Assembly (NCBI GenBank): GCA_902566925.1
Contig: CACFKO010000006.1
Location: 1 to 64,000, forward strand
Origin: an uncultured Pelagibacteraceae bacterium
Lineage (GTDB): Bacteria; Pseudomonadota; Alphaproteobacteria; Pelagibacterales; Pelagibacteraceae
Direction: 5' to 3'
DNA: 64,000 nucleotides
Positions 28,055 through 37,996 of this stretch are shown here, in pieces. A program made the translations under genes and the position numbers. How positions within the stretch are numbered: the stretch's first letter is position 1; each line of letters starts with the position of its first letter. The notes beneath the pieces were generated by a model, which had not been told where the DNA came from, made no database searches, and was given only the letters and a program-made list of their open reading frames with translations.

Positions 28055-28894
28055 ATGAATAATTTTTTATCAGGTTTATACATTGTTTCAACACCAATAG
28101 GTAATTTGGAAGATATTACATTAAGGGCACTAAATGTATTAAAAAATTCCGATAAAATTCTATGTGAAGATACTAGAAGATCTTTAAAATTGTTAAATTA
28201 TTATAATATTAAAAAACAACTTATCTCATACCACAAGTTTAATGAAAAAAAGTTAACGTCATCCATTATCGAATTAATACAAAAAGGAAAAAAAATTTCA
28301 ATAATTTCAGACGCCGGAACACCTTTGATATCAGACCCTGGATTAATTCTTTTAAAAGAATGTATCAAAAAAAAAATTAGAATTTTCCCAATTCCGGGTG
28401 TATCGGCTGTGACAACTGCTATGAGTGTATCAAGTTTTGATGAGAAGTATTTTTTTTATGGCTTTTTACCAAAAAAAATAAAAGAATTAGATAAAATAGC
28501 TGAAGATTTAAAAAATTATAATTTTAATATTGTATTTTTTCTACCTGCTTTAAAAATTAATTTTTATTTAAAATTTTTTAAAAAATATTTTTATGATAGA
28601 AAAATTTTCTTAGCTAGAGAAATGACAAAAATACATGAAACTTTTTATAGAGAGAATCTCCAAGATTTTAAAGGTCTCGGAACTGATGTTAAGGGAGAAT
28701 TAACAGTTGTATTGTCAAAAAGGCAAGAAAAGTATAATTTAAAGGAAGTAGATTTTGACGAAAATAATTTAAAAACTGAAATTAAAAAATATTTAAAACG
28801 ATACTCACTGAAAGATGTTGTAAATTTAGTTTCTGTTAAAAATAAATTACCAAAAAAAAAGGTTTATAATTTATGCTTAAAAATAAAAAAATAA
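28055..28894 (+). CDS. rsmI: 16S rRNA (cytidine1402-2'-O)-methyltransferase RsmI
   Basis: Methylates the ribose of C1402 in 16S rRNA. The 279-residue protein starts SGLYIVSTPIGNLEDITLRAL, then CEDTRRS, ISDAGTPLISDPG, IPGVSAVTTAMSVS and FYGFLP, all tetrapyrrole-methylase-fold motifs of RsmI. The tail overlaps the following BON lipoprotein gene by 22 bases, suggesting coupling. Confidence 0.96.
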   Translation: MNNFLSGLYIVSTPIGNLEDITLRALNVLKNSDKILCEDTRRSLKLLNYYNIKKQLISYHKFNEKKLTSSIIELIQKGKKISIISDAGTPLISDPGLILLKECIKKKIRIFPIPGVSAVTTAMSVSSFDEKYFFYGFLPKKIKELDKIAEDLKNYNFNIVFFLPALKINFYLKFFKKYFYDRKIFLAREMTKIHETFYRENLQDFKGLGTDVKGELTVVLSKRQEKYNLKEVDFDENNLKTEIKKYLKRYSLKDVVNLVSVKNKLPKKKVYNLCLKIKK

Positions 28895-29484
28895 TAAAAC
28901 TATTTTCAAAACTAATCTTAATGTCTTTTCTTTTATACTCCTGTGTTGGCAGTTCATCCGTTGGTGTTTTCGGCTCCGGTGTAAGTGTAGCCTTTGATCC
29001 AAGGACAGTTGGTATGCAAATTGATGATTCAATAATGCAAAAAAATTTAATAAGTAGATTAGCCTTAACAGAAAAAAAATACTTACTGTCAATTAGTGTT
29101 AAAGTTCTAGATGGAAATATATTTTTATCTGGAAAGGTTGATGAACCAGAAGAAAAATTAAAAATTACTAAAATGGCATGGGAAACAAAAGGAACAAGAT
29201 CGGTAAAAAGTGCTATCGCAATTAAAGGACAGATGAATTTTAAAGGTACCGCAAAAGATATTCTAATTACATCTCAATTAAGAACTGCATTAATCTTTAA
29301 CAAAATTGTTAAAGCTACAAATTATAATATTGATACAATAAACGGAAAAACTTATGTATTTGGTATTGCTATGTCAAAAGATGAAAAAAAAGAAGTAATT
29401 AAAGAAGCGCAAGAGGTTTATGGGGTTAAAAAAGTAGTTCCAAGTATAATATTGGTTGAAGAGTTAAGTAGAAATAAAAATTAA
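28873..29484 (+). CDS. BON-domain outer-membrane lipoprotein (DolP/YraP-like)
   Basis: A 203-residue lipoprotein with the acylated Cys at 24 (LLYSCVGSS). Two BON-type repeats follow (about 52-120 and 128-198), each with a short strand-helix-strand and the GKV or FGIA segment. Enterobacterial DolP (YraP) sits in the same yraL-yraM neighbourhood as rsmI and lppC, so the role is probably outer-membrane integrity at the division site. It overlaps rsmI and, by 4 bases, the opposing malic enzyme. Confidence 0.85.
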   Translation: MLKNKKIIKLFSKLILMSFLLYSCVGSSSVGVFGSGVSVAFDPRTVGMQIDDSIMQKNLISRLALTEKKYLLSISVKVLDGNIFLSGKVDEPEEKLKITKMAWETKGTRSVKSAIAIKGQMNFKGTAKDILITSQLRTALIFNKIVKATNYNIDTINGKTYVFGIAMSKDEKKEVIKEAQEVYGVKKVVPSIILVEELSRNKN

Positions 29485-31775
29485 TTATTTTTTTTATTTT
29501 TATAGTCAATCACATTAGCAGAGTAAGCTGCAACAGATGCGAGATTTAGTATATCGTTTGGAGACGATCTGAGAGGCGCAATTTCAATTGGCAAACCTAA
29601 TCCAATTAAAAGTGGACCAATAATTTTTGCTCCGCCAATAGTTTTCATTAGTTTAGTTGATATGGCTGCACTATGAAGAGCAGGCATTATTAAAATGTTT
29701 GCATTACCCACTATTTTAGAAAATGGGTATGTTTCTTTATACTTTGGATTTAAAGCGACGTCTGGCTGCATTTCCCCATCAAAATCAAAATCTACCTTTT
29801 TATTTTTTAATATTTCAATAGCTTCTATAACATGTTTTGTATTTCTGGATTTTGGTTTTCCAAATGTAGAATGAGATAAGAAAGCTACTTTAGGTTCAAA
29901 ACCAAATAATTTAGCAACTCTAACACTAGACATTGCAATTTTTGTTAATTTTTCCGCGGATGGAAAATCATTTACTTGTGTGTCAGCAATGAAGATAGTT
30001 TTTTTAGGTGTAATTAGCATATTTAGACCAAATAAAGTTTCACCGGGTCTTGCATCTACCACTTTTTTAAGACTTTCAATGGATGCAGCATAATGTCTAA
30101 TATTTCCAGTAACCATTGCGTCAGCATCTCCGCAATCAACCATAGAAGCACCCCAGATAATTCTATCATTTCTGATTAATCTATCAGCATCTCTCTCTAA
30201 AAGACCTTGTCTTTGTAGCTTGCTATATAATTTTTTTGTATATAGTTCTCTTTTTTCTTTATCAGTTGAATTGACAATTTTAATTTTATAATTTTCATCT
30301 AATCCAATTTCTTTTAACTGTTCCTTAACTCTTATTTCATTTCCTATTACGATTGGGGTTCCTAGGCGACTATTTTTAAATGCAATTGCGGCTTTTAACA
30401 TATTTTCATCCTCACCTTCGGCAAAAACTACTGTCTTTGGGCTTTTTTTAATTTGAGCATTAATTCCTTGCATTATGCTCATAGAAGGATCAAGTCTATT
30501 AGTTAATTGATCTTTATAAGACTCAATATCAGAAATTTTCTTTCTTGCCACTCCGGTTTTCATTGCTGCTTCAGCAACAGCAGCAGGTATTCTGCTGATT
30601 AATCTAGGGTCAAAAGTTGATGGAATAATATATTCTTTTCCATAACGAGGTCTTTCTCCACCATAAGCATTTACTACTTCATCAGGAACTTCTTCTCTGG
30701 CCAGTGCTGCTATAGCTTTTGCTGCAGCTATTTTCATTTCCTCATTAATTTCTTTTGCTCTAACATCGAGAGCTCCTCTAAATATATATGGAAATCCAAT
30801 TAGATTATTGACTTGGTTAGGATAGTCTGATCTTCCTGTGGCAACTATTGCATCAGATCTTACTTCGTCAACTAGCTCAGGTTTTATTTCAGGATCTGGA
30901 TTAGCACAAGCAAAAATGATTGGATTTTTGGCCATAGATTTAACCATCTCTTGAGTTAACACATTTTTTGCCGACAAACCTAAAAAAACATCTGCTCCTT
31001 TTATTGCATCATTAAGAGTTCTAAGTTTTGTCTCGTTTGCATATGCTGATTTAAATTGATCTACATTGTCTCTACCTTTGTAAATAACACCTTTTCTATC
31101 AAGCATAATTATATTTTGAGTTTTGATCCCGATGCTTTTAAAAAGATTAGCACATGCCAAAGCAGAGGCTCCTGCCCCATTAACAACAACTTTTACTTCA
31201 CCAGGTTTTTTATTAGAAATATCTAGAGCATTTATTAGTGCCGCAGAAGTTATAATTGCTGTACCATGTTGGTCATCATGAAAAATTGGTATGTCTAATG
31301 TATCTCTTAATTTTCTCTCAATAATAAAACAATCAGGTGCAGCAATATCTTCTAAATTTATTCCACCAAAGCTATTCCCGATGTTTTGAATACATTTAAT
31401 TATTTCATCAGAATTTTTATTATCTATCTCAATATCTATGGCATCTATGTCGGCAAATCTTTTAAATAGAACGGCCTTACCTTCCATAACTGGTTTTGAT
31501 GCTAGCGCACCCAAATCTCCCAATCCTAAAATTGCTGAGCCGTTACTTATTACTGCTACCAAATTTCCTTTGCTTGTATAGTCATAAGCTGCATCTGGAT
31601 TTCTTGAGATTTCCTTTACTGGGACAGCTACTCCAGGAGAATAGGCTAAAGAAAGGTCTCTTTTTGTTGTTAAAGATTTTGAAGAAATAATCTCAATTTT
31701 GCCAGACTTTCCTTTATTATGAAAATCTAATGCTTCTTTATCAGTGTAATGGTCAATTTTTGATTTTTTTGTCAT
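29481..31775 (-). CDS. maeB: NADP-dependent malic enzyme with phosphotransacetylase-like domain
   Basis: Converts malate to pyruvate, CO2 and NADPH. The 764-residue fusion has a malic enzyme part (about 1-430) with [13 protein letters not shown], the [10 protein letters not shown] metal and substrate motif, [13 protein letters not shown] (NADP-binding) and [10 protein letters not shown], and a C-terminal phosphotransacetylase-like half (about 440-764) that in MaeB acts as a regulatory domain for acetyl-CoA. Full length. It diverges from murJ across 56 bases. Confidence 0.96.
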   Translation of the reverse strand: MTKKSKIDHYTDKEALDFHNKGKSGKIEIISSKSLTTKRDLSLAYSPGVAVPVKEISRNPDAAYDYTSKGNLVAVISNGSAILGLGDLGALASKPVMEGKAVLFKRFADIDAIDIEIDNKNSDEIIKCIQNIGNSFGGINLEDIAAPDCFIIERKLRDTLDIPIFHDDQHGTAIITSAALINALDISNKKPGEVKVVVNGAGASALACANLFKSIGIKTQNIIMLDRKGVIYKGRDNVDQFKSAYANETKLRTLNDAIKGADVFLGLSAKNVLTQEMVKSMAKNPIIFACANPDPEIKPELVDEVRSDAIVATGRSDYPNQVNNLIGFPYIFRGALDVRAKEINEEMKIAAAKAIAALAREEVPDEVVNAYGGERPRYGKEYIIPSTFDPRLISRIPAAVAEAAMKTGVARKKISDIESYKDQLTNRLDPSMSIMQGINAQIKKSPKTVVFAEGEDENMLKAAIAFKNSRLGTPIVIGNEIRVKEQLKEIGLDENYKIKIVNSTDKEKRELYTKKLYSKLQRQGLLERDADRLIRNDRIIWGASMVDCGDADAMVTGNIRHYAASIESLKKVVDARPGETLFGLNMLITPKKTIFIADTQVNDFPSAEKLTKIAMSSVRVAKLFGFEPKVAFLSHSTFGKPKSRNTKHVIEAIEILKNKKVDFDFDGEMQPDVALNPKYKETYPFSKIVGNANILIMPALHSAAISTKLMKTIGGAKIIGPLLIGLGLPIEIAPLRSSPNDILNLASVAAYSANVIDYKNKKNN

Positions 31776-31831
31776 TAAAACATAAGTATGTAATATAAAT
31801 GGTATTAAATCACTAATAATTTGTCTTAATT

Positions 31832-33358
31832 ATGAATTTATTGTCCTCAACATCAATTTTTAGTTTTTATACCCTGCTTAGCAGAGTTTTAGGCTACCTA
31901 AGGGATATTCTGATAGCAATTTTTCTTGGCACAAGCATTTATGCTGACGCTTTTTTTGTGGCATTTAGACTTCCAAACACATTCAGGAGGTTATTTGCTG
32001 AGGGTACATTTAATGCTGCATTTATACCCAGTTATGCAAAAGAGAGACTAAAAGGAGAGGATTCCGGAAAAAAATTTGCCGATGAAGTTTTTAGCTTTCT
32101 TTTATTTTTTTTAATTTTTTTAATAATAGCTATTGAAATATTTACTCCTTTTCTGGTTTATCTAATTGCACCAGGATTCTATCAAGATGCTGATAAATTC
32201 ACTTTAGCAGTTGAACTTACAAGAATTACATTTCCTTTTCTGCTTTTTGTAAGTTTATCATCTTTATTGTCTGGTATTCTAAATACTAACAATAAATTTG
32301 CAGCTGCTGCTGCTGCCCCAATAGTTCTTAATATAGTATTAATTCTTTTTCTCTTATTTTCTTTTTATTATAATCAAAATATCGCAAAAAGTTTATCAAT
32401 TGGAGTAACTTTAGCAGGAATATTACAATTGATAATTTTACTCATTTTCACAAAAAAATTCTATTCACCTTCAATAAAATTTATTTTTAAATTTAATAAA
32501 AAAATAAGAAATTTTTTTAGTAAATTATTGCCAAGCATTTTCTCTTCTGGAATAACCCAGATCAATATACTTGTTGGAACTATAATAGCTTCATTTCAAT
32601 CTGGAGCCGTATCTTATTTATATTATGCTGATAGAGTTTATCAAATTAATTTAGCTATCGCAGGAATTGCCGTGGGAACAGTAGCTCTGCCTAGTCTTTC
32701 GAAAAGTATAAAATTGAACGATCAGAAATCCGTAGACTTAATACAAAATAGATCAGTGGAATTATCTTTGTTACTTTCTATTCCAGCATCATTCGGATTA
32801 TTAATTGCTTCAGAACAAATAATAAATTGTTTGTTTGGATACGGATCTTTTGAAAGTGCAGATATTATTAATACTTCATTAGCATTAACTTTTTTTGCAG
32901 CAGGGGTCCCTGCATTTGCTTTAATTAAGGTCTTATCAAATTTTTATTTTGCACGAGATAATACAAAACTCCCTTTTTATATATCATTAATTAGCATGAT
33001 TCTTAATATCATAATAAGTATTTCTTTGTTTAAAAAATATGGTTTTATAATAATACCAATTGCTACTTCAATCTCAACTTGGGTAGCAGTCTTAATTTAT
33101 TTTATTTTGCTGACCAGAAATAGACTTATCAACCTTGAAAAGAAATATTTATTAAATTTTTTAAAAATTTTACTTGCAACAATGCTTATGTGTCTTTTTC
33201 TTTATTTTGGTTTAGATTATTTTGAGGATAAGTTTGAATACTCTTATAAATTTAAATTAATTTATTTGTTAATTATGGTAGTTTTATCAGCAACAATATA
33301 TCTATTAATTACTAAAATTTTGGGATTATTGAGTCTAAAAAGTTATAAACTAAAATGA
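31832..33358 (+). CDS. murJ: Lipid II flippase MurJ
   Basis: Flips the peptidoglycan precursor lipid II across the inner membrane. The 508-residue protein has about 14 hydrophobic segments and the N-terminal signature SRVLGYLRDILIA, then ADAFFVAFRLPNTFRRLFAEG, FNAAFIPSY, with the conserved Arg residues in the cavity. It overlaps trpS by four bases (ATGA). Confidence 0.96.
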   Translation: MNLLSSTSIFSFYTLLSRVLGYLRDILIAIFLGTSIYADAFFVAFRLPNTFRRLFAEGTFNAAFIPSYAKERLKGEDSGKKFADEVFSFLLFFLIFLIIAIEIFTPFLVYLIAPGFYQDADKFTLAVELTRITFPFLLFVSLSSLLSGILNTNNKFAAAAAAPIVLNIVLILFLLFSFYYNQNIAKSLSIGVTLAGILQLIILLIFTKKFYSPSIKFIFKFNKKIRNFFSKLLPSIFSSGITQINILVGTIIASFQSGAVSYLYYADRVYQINLAIAGIAVGTVALPSLSKSIKLNDQKSVDLIQNRSVELSLLLSIPASFGLLIASEQIINCLFGYGSFESADIINTSLALTFFAAGVPAFALIKVLSNFYFARDNTKLPFYISLISMILNIIISISLFKKYGFIIIPIATSISTWVAVLIYFILLTRNRLINLEKKYLLNFLKILLATMLMCLFLYFGLDYFEDKFEYSYKFKLIYLLIMVVLSATIYLLITKILGLLSLKSYKLK

Positions 33359-34365
33359 AAAAGAACTTTAAGGAAGTAGTTTTTTCAGGAGTCCAACCGA
33401 CAGGCAATTTGCATTTAGGTAATTACCTAGGTGCGATAAAGAGCTTTGTAGATCTCCAAAAAAAAATGGAATGTATTTACTGTGTGGTTGACCTTCATGC
33501 AATAACGGTGTTTCAGGATCCTCAGGAGCTAAAAAAAAATATTCTTGAAACTACAGCTGGTTTTATAGCTTGCGGACTAAACTTTAAGAAAAGTATAATA
33601 TTTAACCAATCATCAGTTAGTGGACACGCAGAACTAGCTTGGATTTTTAATTGTATATCTCGAGTAGGTTGGATGAATCGAATGACACAATTTAAAGAAA
33701 AAGCCGGTTCTAACAAAGAAAATGCAAGCGTTGGATTGTATGTATACCCAAATTTGATGGCTGCAGATATTTTATTATATAAGGCTACTCATGTTCCAGT
33801 AGGCGATGATCAAAAACAACATCTAGAATTGGCAAGAGATATTGCCCAAAAATTTAACAATGATTTTAAAAGTTTTAGCTTTTTTCCTATACCAGAACCT
33901 CTAATACAAAAAAAAATCTCGAGAGTTATGAGTTTAAGGGATGGAAAAAGAAAGATGAGCAAATCTGAAGAGTCAGATTATTCCAGGATTAACTTAAGCG
34001 ATAGTGCAGAAGATATAAAAAAGAAAATTAAAAAAGCGAAAACGGACTCCCTATTAATTCCAGAAAAAATTGAAGACTTAAAAAATAGACCCGAAGCATT
34101 AAATCTTTTAACAATTTATTCTTCAATAACCGATTCCACATTGGAAGAAACTTTGAAAGAAATGAATGGAAAAGATTTTTCAAAATTTAAAGAAAATTTA
34201 TGTGATGCACTAGTAGCGGTTATTTGTCCCATAGGAAAAAAAATAAAAGATTTAAGTAAAGACAAATCGTATTTATTAAAAGTCTTAAAGGAGGGCTCCA
34301 ATAAGGCCAGAAAGGTTTCAGAGCACAATATAAATAAAATTAAAGAAATTGTAGGATTTATTTAA
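33355..34365 (+). CDS. trpS: Tryptophan--tRNA ligase
   Basis: Class I synthetase for tRNA-Trp. The 336-residue protein carries FSGVQPTGNLHLGNYLGAI (HIGH region), the VDLHAIT motif, the LLYKATHVPVGDDQKQHLELARD substrate pocket, and KMSKS (KMSKSEESD). Full length, translated in coupling with murJ. Confidence 0.98.
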   Translation: MKKNFKEVVFSGVQPTGNLHLGNYLGAIKSFVDLQKKMECIYCVVDLHAITVFQDPQELKKNILETTAGFIACGLNFKKSIIFNQSSVSGHAELAWIFNCISRVGWMNRMTQFKEKAGSNKENASVGLYVYPNLMAADILLYKATHVPVGDDQKQHLELARDIAQKFNNDFKSFSFFPIPEPLIQKKISRVMSLRDGKRKMSKSEESDYSRINLSDSAEDIKKKIKKAKTDSLLIPEKIEDLKNRPEALNLLTIYSSITDSTLEETLKEMNGKDFSKFKENLCDALVAVICPIGKKIKDLSKDKSYLLKVLKEGSNKARKVSEHNINKIKEIVGFI

Positions 34366-34392
34366 TTTTAGATATGTGATAAAATTTGAATT

Positions 34393-34950
34393 ATGATTTA
34401 TACAGAAAATACTCCAAATCCTAATGCAGTTAAGTTTCTCTCTGAAAAAACTCTCTCAGAGATTGGGGCTACTGAATTTCAAAAAAAGGATATAAAAAAA
34501 ATTAAAAATAATTTTATTAAAAATTTATTAGAATTTGATGGTATAGAACTAATTTTAATTTCAGAAAATTTTATTAGTGTAAAAAAAAATGAAAAAGTCA
34601 ATTGGGATACTCTAAAACCTTCAATAATCTCATTAATGAATGATCATCTCGAAAAAGCTAAAAAACCAATATTATCTAAAGTGCTAGAAAAAAATATAAT
34701 AGAAAAAGAAAATGAGAAAGAAGATTCAATAGAAGCAAAAATTAACGAGGTGCTTGATACTAAAATCAGGCCTGCAGTGGCGAAAGATGGAGGTGATATT
34801 AAATTTGTATCTTTTGAGGATGGAAAGGTAAAAGTAGAGCTTCGTGGAAGTTGCTCTGGTTGCCCCAGTTCTTTAATGACTCTTAAAAAAGGAGTTCAAA
34901 ATCTTTTGCGCCACTACGTTAAAGAGGTGACCGACGTTGAAGCAATCTAG
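34393..34950 (+). CDS. NfuA-type Fe-S cluster carrier (NifU family)
   Basis: Carries 4Fe-4S clusters from the assembly machinery to target enzymes. The 185-residue protein has an N-terminal Nfu domain starting IYTENTPNPNAVKFL, and a C-terminal NifU domain with KIRPAVAKDGGDI and the cluster-binding C-x-x-C in GSCSGCPSS. Both domains match the alphaproteobacterial Nfu layout. It is followed 4 bases later by the Bax-like gene; the SUF system is not in this window. Confidence 0.95.
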   Translation: MIYTENTPNPNAVKFLSEKTLSEIGATEFQKKDIKKIKNNFIKNLLEFDGIELILISENFISVKKNEKVNWDTLKPSIISLMNDHLEKAKKPILSKVLEKNIIEKENEKEDSIEAKINEVLDTKIRPAVAKDGGDIKFVSFEDGKVKVELRGSCSGCPSSLMTLKKGVQNLLRHYVKEVTDVEAI

Positions 34951-34954
34951 CTAG

Positions 34955-36145
34955 ATGAAAAAAAATATACAAATATCTTATAGAGATCAGCTACTTGAAT
35001 TAGGAAAACTTTACAAGATAAACGAATTGAAACTTTATGCCAAAACTAAAAAAGATTTAACAATCTCTCAAATCGAATTAATATTGTTAAAGAATAAAAT
35101 AAGGCTACCACAACAAAGCTATAACAAAAAAAGAATAGCAGAGATTAAATTTAAAGAGCAGGTATTTTCCAATATTTTAATAACTGTATGTTTGATAGTA
35201 TTTGTAGGTAGTCTGTTAAGTGTTAGGCCATTTATAAAGACAGTGACAAGTGAAATTAAATTTACCCACGTTGCAAAAGAATATAAGTCAAACTTCAAAA
35301 AGGTTGATGAAAATAAGAATTTTGGAAAAAGCAAACTAAGTAATAGCAAGTCTGAAGATGACTATATAAGTTTAGATACACAGGTAACGCTAAATATATT
35401 TGAAAATTTAAAATATGATCTTAAAGGTATAAGGTTAGGCCAGTCTGTTAAACCTGTTTATCTATCAAAGCTTCCAAAGGATTTAAAAAAAATAAAGAGC
35501 ACACAGAAAAAGAAAGATACTTTTATAAAAATCGTAATGCCATTAATTTTAGATGAAAACAGTAAAATATTAGATGATAGAAAAAAATTATTTAAAATTC
35601 TTGGAAAACCATCGAATTCAAGAGGGGAGAAGGTTTGGCTGAAAAGAAGATTTAAAGATTATCAGATAGAAAAAGAGGACATAGCAGAACTTAAATTAAG
35701 AATGGATATAGTTCCCACTTCGTTAGCAATTGCACAGGCAGCAAAAGAAAGCGGTTGGGGAACCTCAAGGTTTGCCTTGGAGGGAAATGCTATGTTTGGA
35801 CAATGGACGTGGGGGAAAGATGGTATTGAACCAAAAGATAAAAAAACAAATTTAGATCACAAGATCTTAAAATTTCCTATGCTTCGTTCATCCGTTAGAG
35901 CTTATATGATAAATCTAAATACACATAGGGGCTATAAAGAATTTAGGGAGGCAAGATCAGAATTAAGAAGAGAAAACAAAACCATTTCGGGAATGGAACT
36001 TGTAAATTATTTATATAATTATGCTCAAACAGGTTCAGAGTATGTGAAGATCTTAAAAAAAATTATAAAACAAAATGAACTAACTGATTTTGATAATTCA
36101 GTTTTAATGAATAGAGGAAGGGCTTCAACATCTTTAACTTTATAG
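34955..36145 (+). CDS. Bax-like glucosaminidase domain protein
   Basis: A 396-residue membrane-anchored protein. One transmembrane segment (about 70-92) follows a cytoplasmic N-terminus of about 70 residues with two short helical repeats. The C-terminal half is a glucosaminidase (Bax/FlgJ-like) domain: VPTSLAIAQAAKESGWGTSRF with the catalytic Glu, NAMFGQWTW, and SVRAYMINLNTHRGYKEFR. It probably trims peptidoglycan from the periplasmic side. The N-terminal cytoplasmic part is unlike enterobacterial Bax. It ends 1 base before the opposing deacetylase gene. Confidence 0.85.
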   Translation: MKKNIQISYRDQLLELGKLYKINELKLYAKTKKDLTISQIELILLKNKIRLPQQSYNKKRIAEIKFKEQVFSNILITVCLIVFVGSLLSVRPFIKTVTSEIKFTHVAKEYKSNFKKVDENKNFGKSKLSNSKSEDDYISLDTQVTLNIFENLKYDLKGIRLGQSVKPVYLSKLPKDLKKIKSTQKKKDTFIKIVMPLILDENSKILDDRKKLFKILGKPSNSRGEKVWLKRRFKDYQIEKEDIAELKLRMDIVPTSLAIAQAAKESGWGTSRFALEGNAMFGQWTWGKDGIEPKDKKTNLDHKILKFPMLRSSVRAYMINLNTHRGYKEFREARSELRRENKTISGMELVNYLYNYAQTGSEYVKILKKIIKQNELTDFDNSVLMNRGRASTSLTL

Positions 36146-36146
36146 T

Positions 36147-37196
36147 CTATAAGTTGCTAACTACAAATTGAATTCCTAGCCATCTCCAGCTTCCATCATC
36201 TTCTCTTAATGAGCAGTTTATCCTTCCTCTTTCCGTAGTAAATTTTCCGTCTAAAATTATTTTCAATTCATTTTTTTTATCAAAAACAAGTTTTGATTTT
36301 CTCCATTTATCTTTCTCATTAGAATAACAATTAATATTTTTTAAGTTTAATGATTTTTCAAAAAAAATAATATTTACATCTGGTGGATTATTTTTTTCGG
36401 TAAGATACTTCTCTTCTGGAATAATTTTTTTATATGGAAATGGAATTGTTCTTAATAAATTATTAAATCTTTCCATCTTCCCATACTTTTCATTGATAGG
36501 AAATCTTGGTAGCTCTAATTTATTCTTTGTTTTGTCAATAACTCCAGAATGTTGTCCAAATGCATATAAAAAACCTAAATTTTCAACTATTTTCATATAG
36601 GATTTTTTATATTCTCCGAAAGGATACGCAAAAAATTTAGTTTCATAATTCATTTTTGTTTTAAAAATATTTTTGGCTTTTTCTAAATCTTTTTTTATTT
36701 CTTCATCTGTTTTGTCAACCAGATAATCATGTGAATGACTATGGTTTCCAATATGTACAAAATCAAACTCTGAAATTTCTTTTATCTCATCCCAGTTCAT
36801 ATACCCATTAGCACCTATAGTTTCTGTATTAATAAAAATAATAAAAGGAATTTTTTCTTTTTTTAAAATTGGCCAAGCTTTATTATAAAAGGAGGAAAAA
36901 CCGTCGTCTATTGTGAGTAGAATTTTTTTGTCAGGATTATCTATATTAATAAATTTTTCAAATTCTTTATGAGAAATAAAACTAATGCCAGATTTTTTTA
37001 CTAAATCTATTTGAGCTTTGAAATCTTGTATTTTAATATTTGTAGAAGGATACTTATTTTCCTCAAAACGATGATACATTAAAGAAATAATCCCATAATC
37101 TTGAATATTTTTGGCATGAGAATAATAATTGTTTATAGGGAATAAAAAAACTATAAATAAAAATATGATAAAAGATTTTTTAATAATTAATTTCAC
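36147..37196 (-). CDS. Secreted polysaccharide deacetylase
   Basis: Deacetylates a glycan outside the inner membrane. From GTG at 37196 the protein has 349 residues and starts with a signal peptide (KLIIKKS then a hydrophobic core, cleavage near SHA about residue 28). The NodB domain shows LTIDDGFSSF with the metal Asp pair and HIGNHSHSH with the two metal His. The C-terminal 100 residues are not recognised. No ATG precedes the domain; TTG at 37208 is an alternative start. Either way the 5' end overlaps that of the divergent tsaB by more than 30 bases. Confidence 0.85.
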   Translation of the reverse strand: MKLIIKKSFIIFLFIVFLFPINNYYSHAKNIQDYGIISLMYHRFEENKYPSTNIKIQDFKAQIDLVKKSGISFISHKEFEKFINIDNPDKKILLTIDDGFSSFYNKAWPILKKEKIPFIIFINTETIGANGYMNWDEIKEISEFDFVHIGNHSHSHDYLVDKTDEEIKKDLEKAKNIFKTKMNYETKFFAYPFGEYKKSYMKIVENLGFLYAFGQHSGVIDKTKNKLELPRFPINEKYGKMERFNNLLRTIPFPYKKIIPEEKYLTEKNNPPDVNIIFFEKSLNLKNINCYSNEKDKWRKSKLVFDKKNELKIILDGKFTTERGRINCSLREDDGSWRWLGIQFVVSNL

Positions 37197-37548
37197 AGGC
37201 AAAAACAATTCAATTGGTTTAAGAGTTAATAATAATTTTTTTGTTAAAAAACTTCAAACAAATATAAGAAATAATGGGTTGCTTGTGAATAATATATTTG
37301 ACTTTATTAAACAAAAAAAAGCTAACATTAACAAAAACTTTTCTGTTATAGTAAATATCGGCCCAGGTAGCTTTTCTGGAATAAGAATTTCGCTTGCTAT
37401 AGCTAAAGGCATTAAAATAGTAAAAGGAACCAAGATTTTTGGATATAAGGATTCCCACTTAGCTGAATTTAACCTTAAAAATATTGAATTATTAATTCAA
37501 AAAAATTTAATAGAAAACAATTTGATTAAACCTGTATATTTGAGCTAA
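37165..37548 (+). CDS. tsaB: Short TsaB, tRNA threonylcarbamoyladenosine partner protein
   Basis: TsaB scaffolds TsaD in making t6A at position 37 of ANN-decoding tRNAs. The 127-residue product from ATG 37165 has the N-terminal actin-like strand FLIINFTGKN and the hallmark NIGPGSFSGIRISLAIAKGI around residues 60-80. Family members are usually about 200-230 residues; here most of the second half is absent, leaving the dimer-forming N-terminal subdomain. The stop is followed after 15 bases by fur, so no hidden C-terminal frame remains. The gene overlaps the divergent deacetylase. Confidence 0.8.
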   Translation: MIKDFLIINFTGKNNSIGLRVNNNFFVKKLQTNIRNNGLLVNNIFDFIKQKKANINKNFSVIVNIGPGSFSGIRISLAIAKGIKIVKGTKIFGYKDSHLAEFNLKNIELLIQKNLIENNLIKPVYLS

Positions 37549-37563
37549 ATTATAGTTTTAAAG

Positions 37564-37992
37564 ATGAGCAAAATAGAAGATAAATGTAAAGAAAAAGGAG
37601 TAAGGCTTACTGAGCAAAGAAAGATCATTGCCAAAGTAATGTCTGACTCAAAAATTAAATTCGGTTCAAAGGACCATCCTGATGTGGATGAGCTTCATAA
37701 AAGAGTAAATTTAATTGATGAAAGAATAAGTATTGCAACAGTTTACAGAACAGTGAAACTTTTTGAGGAAGCTGGTATAGTAGAGAAGCATGATTTTAAA
37801 GGAGGAAAAGCAAGATATGAACAATCTCCCGACGAACATCATGATCATCTTATTGATATTAACAGCGGTGAGATTATAGAATTTGTAAACGAGGAAATTG
37901 AAAGTTTACAAAAAAAGGTTGCTGAAAAATTGGGATACAAGTTAGTAGACCATAAGCTTGAACTCTACGCAACAAAAATAAAAAAAAATTAA
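37564..37992 (+). CDS. fur: Fur-family transcriptional regulator (Fur/Mur)
   Basis: Metal-dependent repressor. The 142-residue protein has the winged helix (KEKGVRLTEQRKIIAKV, then ISIATVYRTVKLFEEAGIVEKH) and the metal site HHDH at 92-95 (PDEHHDHLIDINSGEIIEF). C-terminal C-x-x-C zinc ligands are absent. In alphaproteobacteria the protein at this position (upstream of miaB) often responds to manganese (Mur) or iron, with Irr taking over iron control; an irr gene is at 53.4 kb. The metal cannot be decided from sequence. Confidence 0.93.
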   Translation: MSKIEDKCKEKGVRLTEQRKIIAKVMSDSKIKFGSKDHPDVDELHKRVNLIDERISIATVYRTVKLFEEAGIVEKHDFKGGKARYEQSPDEHHDHLIDINSGEIIEFVNEEIESLQKKVAEKLGYKLVDHKLELYATKIKKN

Positions 37993-37996
37993 TATT

